A stretch of 44,664 nt of DNA from Bacteroidota bacterium (GTDB lineage Bacteria; Bacteroidota; Bacteroidia; Bacteroidales; WCHB1-69): positions 1 through 44,664 of the forward strand of contig JAEWNB010000089.1 of assembly GCA_023392945.1 (NCBI GenBank), given 5' to 3'. Shown one piece after another: positions 42,933 to 44,664 of this stretch. The notes beneath the pieces were generated by a model. That model was not told the DNA's origin and did no database searches. It worked only from the letters and a program-made list of their open reading frames with translations. The number at the start of each line of letters is the position of its first letter. The stretch's first letter is position 1. Made by a program: the position numbers and the translations under genes.

Positions 42933-42968
42933 GTGTTCAAATTCTTCTAAATTTTGAATTTTGAACAC
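42933..42968 (+). promoter_or_regulatory. Long hairpin in the leader of the repeat-protein gene
   Basis: GTGTTCAAATTC (42933-42944) pairs with GAATTTTGAACAC (42956-42968) with a single bulge; the loop is 11 nt. It ends 10 nt before the ATG at 42979 and is not followed by a T run, so it looks like a control element rather than a terminator. Confidence 0.5.
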
Positions 42969-42978
42969 AAAAAAGAGA

Positions 42979-44664
42979 ATGAAAAAGGCAATTAAATTTT
43001 TTCGTGCGATTAATTCTTTATTTTTGAGAGGTCATTCCTCCAATAGCAAAACTAACCCCTTTTCTTTTCTCTTTTTCTTCTCTTTTCTTTTCCTTTTTTC
43101 TTCCATTTTCTTTACAAACAAAGCTTCCGGTCAATCAATTACTGATTTTACTCCGAATAAATCTTGTATAAATGATACCATAACCATAAACGGAAGTGAT
43201 TTTTTAGGAATTGATAGTGTTAAATTTAACGGAGTACCGGCTGATATTGTAAGCATTAACGATTCTGTCATTACAGCGAGAGTGCCACCAACTGCTACTA
43301 CCGGCAGAATTGTAATAATTGATACCAATGCATTATCTGATACTACCCAAACTGATTTTATAGTCGACAATTTGCCCCCGACAATAACGGGATCCCTATC
43401 AGACACAACGGTAGTAGGCTGCGATACAAATCAGGCTACATCTCTGGTAGCCCCGCAGTTAACCGTAGCAGGACTTGAAGATCTGGGATTGACAATAAGT
43501 GACAGCTGTACTTCAGATGCCGACATGACGGTAAGCTACACGGAAAGTAGTATAGGAACTTGTCCGAGAGTAGTAACGAGAACTTATACGGTAACGGATG
43601 CTAGCAATTACAGCACGACAGTAACCCAGACGATCAATGTAGATGACAATACCTCCCCGGTAATCACGGGATCGATAGCCACGACGACAGTAGAAGGTTG
43701 TAGTGCGAGTGCTGCTCCGGCAGCGGTATCGACTGTAGCCGCCTTAGAACTACTAGGTTTAAATATCAGTGATGCCTGTACGACAGATGGCAACCTAGCA
43801 GTAATTAGTAGCGATGCTTCTACAGGTACCTGTCCGATAGTAGTAACGAGAACTTATACGGTAAGGGATGCTTGTAATAACAGCAGCACAGTACCCCATA
43901 CGATCAACATAAGAGACATCACCTCTCCAACCATCGGCGGCACTATAACAGCCTCAACTGTAGAAGGCTGCAGTGCAGGTCAGGCTACAACGCTGGTAGT
44001 TCCGCAGACAACAGTATCAGGACTTGAAAGTCTGGGATTAACAATAGCAGACATTTGTACTCCAGATGCCAGCATGACGGTAAGCTACGATGAAAGCAGT
44101 ACAGGAACTTGTCCGATAGTAGTAACGAGAACCTACACGGTAACGGATGCATGCAATAACAGCAGCACCGCAAATCAAACCATCACCCTTGATGACAATA
44201 CTCCACCAACCATCAGCGGTAGCTTAACAGCCATAGCGGTAGAAGGATGCACCCATTCAGACAGACCAGCGGCAACCAATACTTTGGTCTATTTAAGAGC
44301 AGCCGGCTTAACCATCAGTGATGCTTGTGGTGACGCAGGACTGACAGTAACTTATAGTGACGGAACACCAACTGGCACCTGCCCAATCACCATAATCAGA
44401 ACCTACACGGTAACGGATGCGTGCTTGAACTACAGCACCGCAACTCAAACCATCACCCTTGATGACAATACTCCACCAACCATCAGCGGTAGCTTAACAG
44501 CCATAGCGGTAGAAGGATGCACCCAATCAGACAGACCAGCGGCAACCAATACGTTGGTCTATTTAAGAGCAACCGGTTTAATCATCAGTGATGCTTGTGG
44601 CGACCCGGGACTGACGGTAAGCAGTAGTGACGGAGCTCCAACAGGCACCTGTCCAATCGTAATA
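42979..44664 (+). CDS. Large secreted repeat protein (IPT/TIG plus HYR-like repeats), 5' part
   Basis: Open from ATG 42979 through the window edge, 562 residues visible, no stop. A 27-residue basic/polar start precedes a Phe-rich hydrophobic core (28-45) and a cleavage site near ASGQ (49-52), an extended signal peptide. Residues 53-131 look like an IPT/TIG domain (FTPNKSCINDTITINGSDF). From P134 five tandem repeats follow (93, 90, 93, 90 and a partial), each with TVEGC-type, DAC-type, GTCP and often TDAC cysteines and RTYTVTDA strands, typical HYR-like modules of giant Bacteroidota adhesins. Probably a T9SS-exported surface protein; its tail is outside the window. Codon use shifts to more ACG and GTA inside the repeats. 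Confidence 0.85.
   Translation, partial: MKKAIKFFRAINSLFLRGHSSNSKTNPFSFLFFFSFLFLFSSIFFTNKASGQSITDFTPNKSCINDTITINGSDFLGIDSVKFNGVPADIVSINDSVITARVPPTATTGRIVIIDTNALSDTTQTDFIVDNLPPTITGSLSDTTVVGCDTNQATSLVAPQLTVAGLEDLGLTISDSCTSDADMTVSYTESSIGTCPRVVTRTYTVTDASNYSTTVTQTINVDDNTSPVITGSIATTTVEGCSASAAPAAVSTVAALELLGLNISDACTTDGNLAVISSDASTGTCPIVVTRTYTVRDACNNSSTVPHTINIRDITSPTIGGTITASTVEGCSAGQATTLVVPQTTVSGLESLGLTIADICTPDASMTVSYDESSTGTCPIVVTRTYTVTDACNNSSTANQTITLDDNTPPTISGSLTAIAVEGCTHSDRPAATNTLVYLRAAGLTISDACGDAGLTVTYSDGTPTGTCPITIIRTYTVTDACLNYSTATQTITLDDNTPPTISGSLTAIAVEGCTQSDRPAATNTLVYLRATGLIISDACGDPGLTVSSSDGAPTGTCPIVI
43378..44664 (+). repeat. Tandem HYR-like coding repeats
   Basis: Units start at 43378, 43657, 43927, 44206 and 44476, lengths 279, 270, 279, 270 nt and one cut by the edge. 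Units 1 and 3 share GLE-x-LGLTI and MTVSY; units 4 and 5 are nearly the same, with an identical 81-nt block at 44175-44255 and 44445-44525. Confidence 0.85.

Larger units (their letters stand above)
42332..42978. other. Long AT-rich intergenic region (647 nt)
   Basis: No gene found. Seen: a weak all-AT hairpin after dnaG (42334-42354); two TTATCAACA sequences 11 bp apart (42438-42446, 42449-42457) and a TTATCAACC at 42515-42523, each one base from the DnaA box TTATCCACA; an inverted repeat ATTCA/TGAAT (42496-42508); a 20-bp perfect AT palindrome at 42613-42632 inside AACTTA/TAAGTT arms; a second TATA-rich stretch near 42810-42830; and a hairpin before the next gene. It may hold a replication-linked site, a promoter region for the large secreted protein, or both. 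Confidence 0.4.

Noticed and set aside
43131..44173. Antisense frames opposite the repeat protein
   Set aside because: The + strand frame is open for the whole 1.7 kb with a signal peptide and regular repeats; the - strand frames are by-products of the repeat code.
43378..44664. CRISPR array or non-coding tandem repeat
   Set aside because: The period is 270-279 nt, in frame, and encodes conserved cysteine-bearing modules; it is a coding repeat.

Overview
The window reads as a chromosomal segment of an anaerobic member of the Bacteroidota, probably near the Bacteroidales. Evidence: AT-rich sequence; promoters with the TAnnTTTG -7 element typical of this phylum in front of about twenty genes; mostly no Shine-Dalgarno sequences; a type IX secretion tail on a secreted nuclease; SPII lipoproteins, one with a surface-export-like K-D-D motif; DUF4369 and HYR-type repeat proteins; and the MEP isoprenoid route (ispE). 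Rubrerythrin, hybrid cluster protein, an HdrA/HdrB-like pair and butyrate kinase point to anaerobic, fermentative life. No rRNA, tRNA, insertion sequence or CRISPR array was seen.

Layout. 1-1200: end of an aminopeptidase P gene, then two tandem paralogous small membrane proteins of unknown function and a + strand terminator. 1201-4386: divergent ROK sugar kinase and FHS-type sugar transporter, then a LytTR regulator with a degenerate receiver. 4666-9962 (- strand): ftsQ-ftsA-ftsZ, preceded by a pyrB-pyrI unit with its own promoter and terminator; this unit looks clostridial. 10159-12218: surface lipoprotein divergent from an O6-methylguanine methyltransferase. 12324-17541: polyprenyl synthase, mrdA (PBP2) and rodA in one tight operon, then a mannose-1-phosphate guanylyltransferase. 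17556-19667: HdrA-like and HdrB-like genes without HdrC. 19826-22182: ispE and a GH3-family gene driven by face-to-face overlapping promoters. 22179-27947 (- strand): purE, nadK, buk, two lipoproteins, an SprT-like protease, a small lipoprotein (26505-26666) and purA. 28043-32312 (+ strand): Nif3-like protein, C4 zinc-ribbon coiled-coil protein, TSUP permease and a T9SS-exported endonuclease/phosphatase-fold protein. 32422-38262 (mainly - strand): cysteine hydrolase, glycosyltransferase, membrane protein, glutathione peroxidase, rubrerythrin and hcp, with an HcpR-like palindrome upstream of hcp. 38604-42331: S41 protease and dnaG, translationally overlapped. 42332-42978: long AT-rich gap with DnaA-box-like motifs. 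From 42979 to the window end: the open 5' part of a large secreted protein with an IPT/TIG domain and alternating 93/90-residue cysteine-bearing repeats.

Functional links. mrdA-rodA and ftsQAZ cover cell elongation and division. The lipid synthase may supply the undecaprenyl or quinone branch. pyrBI, purE and purA are nucleotide synthesis genes. Rubrerythrin, glutathione peroxidase and Hcp form an oxidative/nitrosative defence cluster. Several starts were moved downstream of the longest reading frame because the longer frame begins with TTG or GTG inside or before a -7 element, while an ATG lies a short leader further on.

Best candidates for something new are the paired small membrane proteins, the apparently transferred pyrBI unit, the interlocked ispE/GH3 promoters, the incomplete Hdr module, and the repeat protein with its homopyrimidine signal-peptide tract and leader hairpin.
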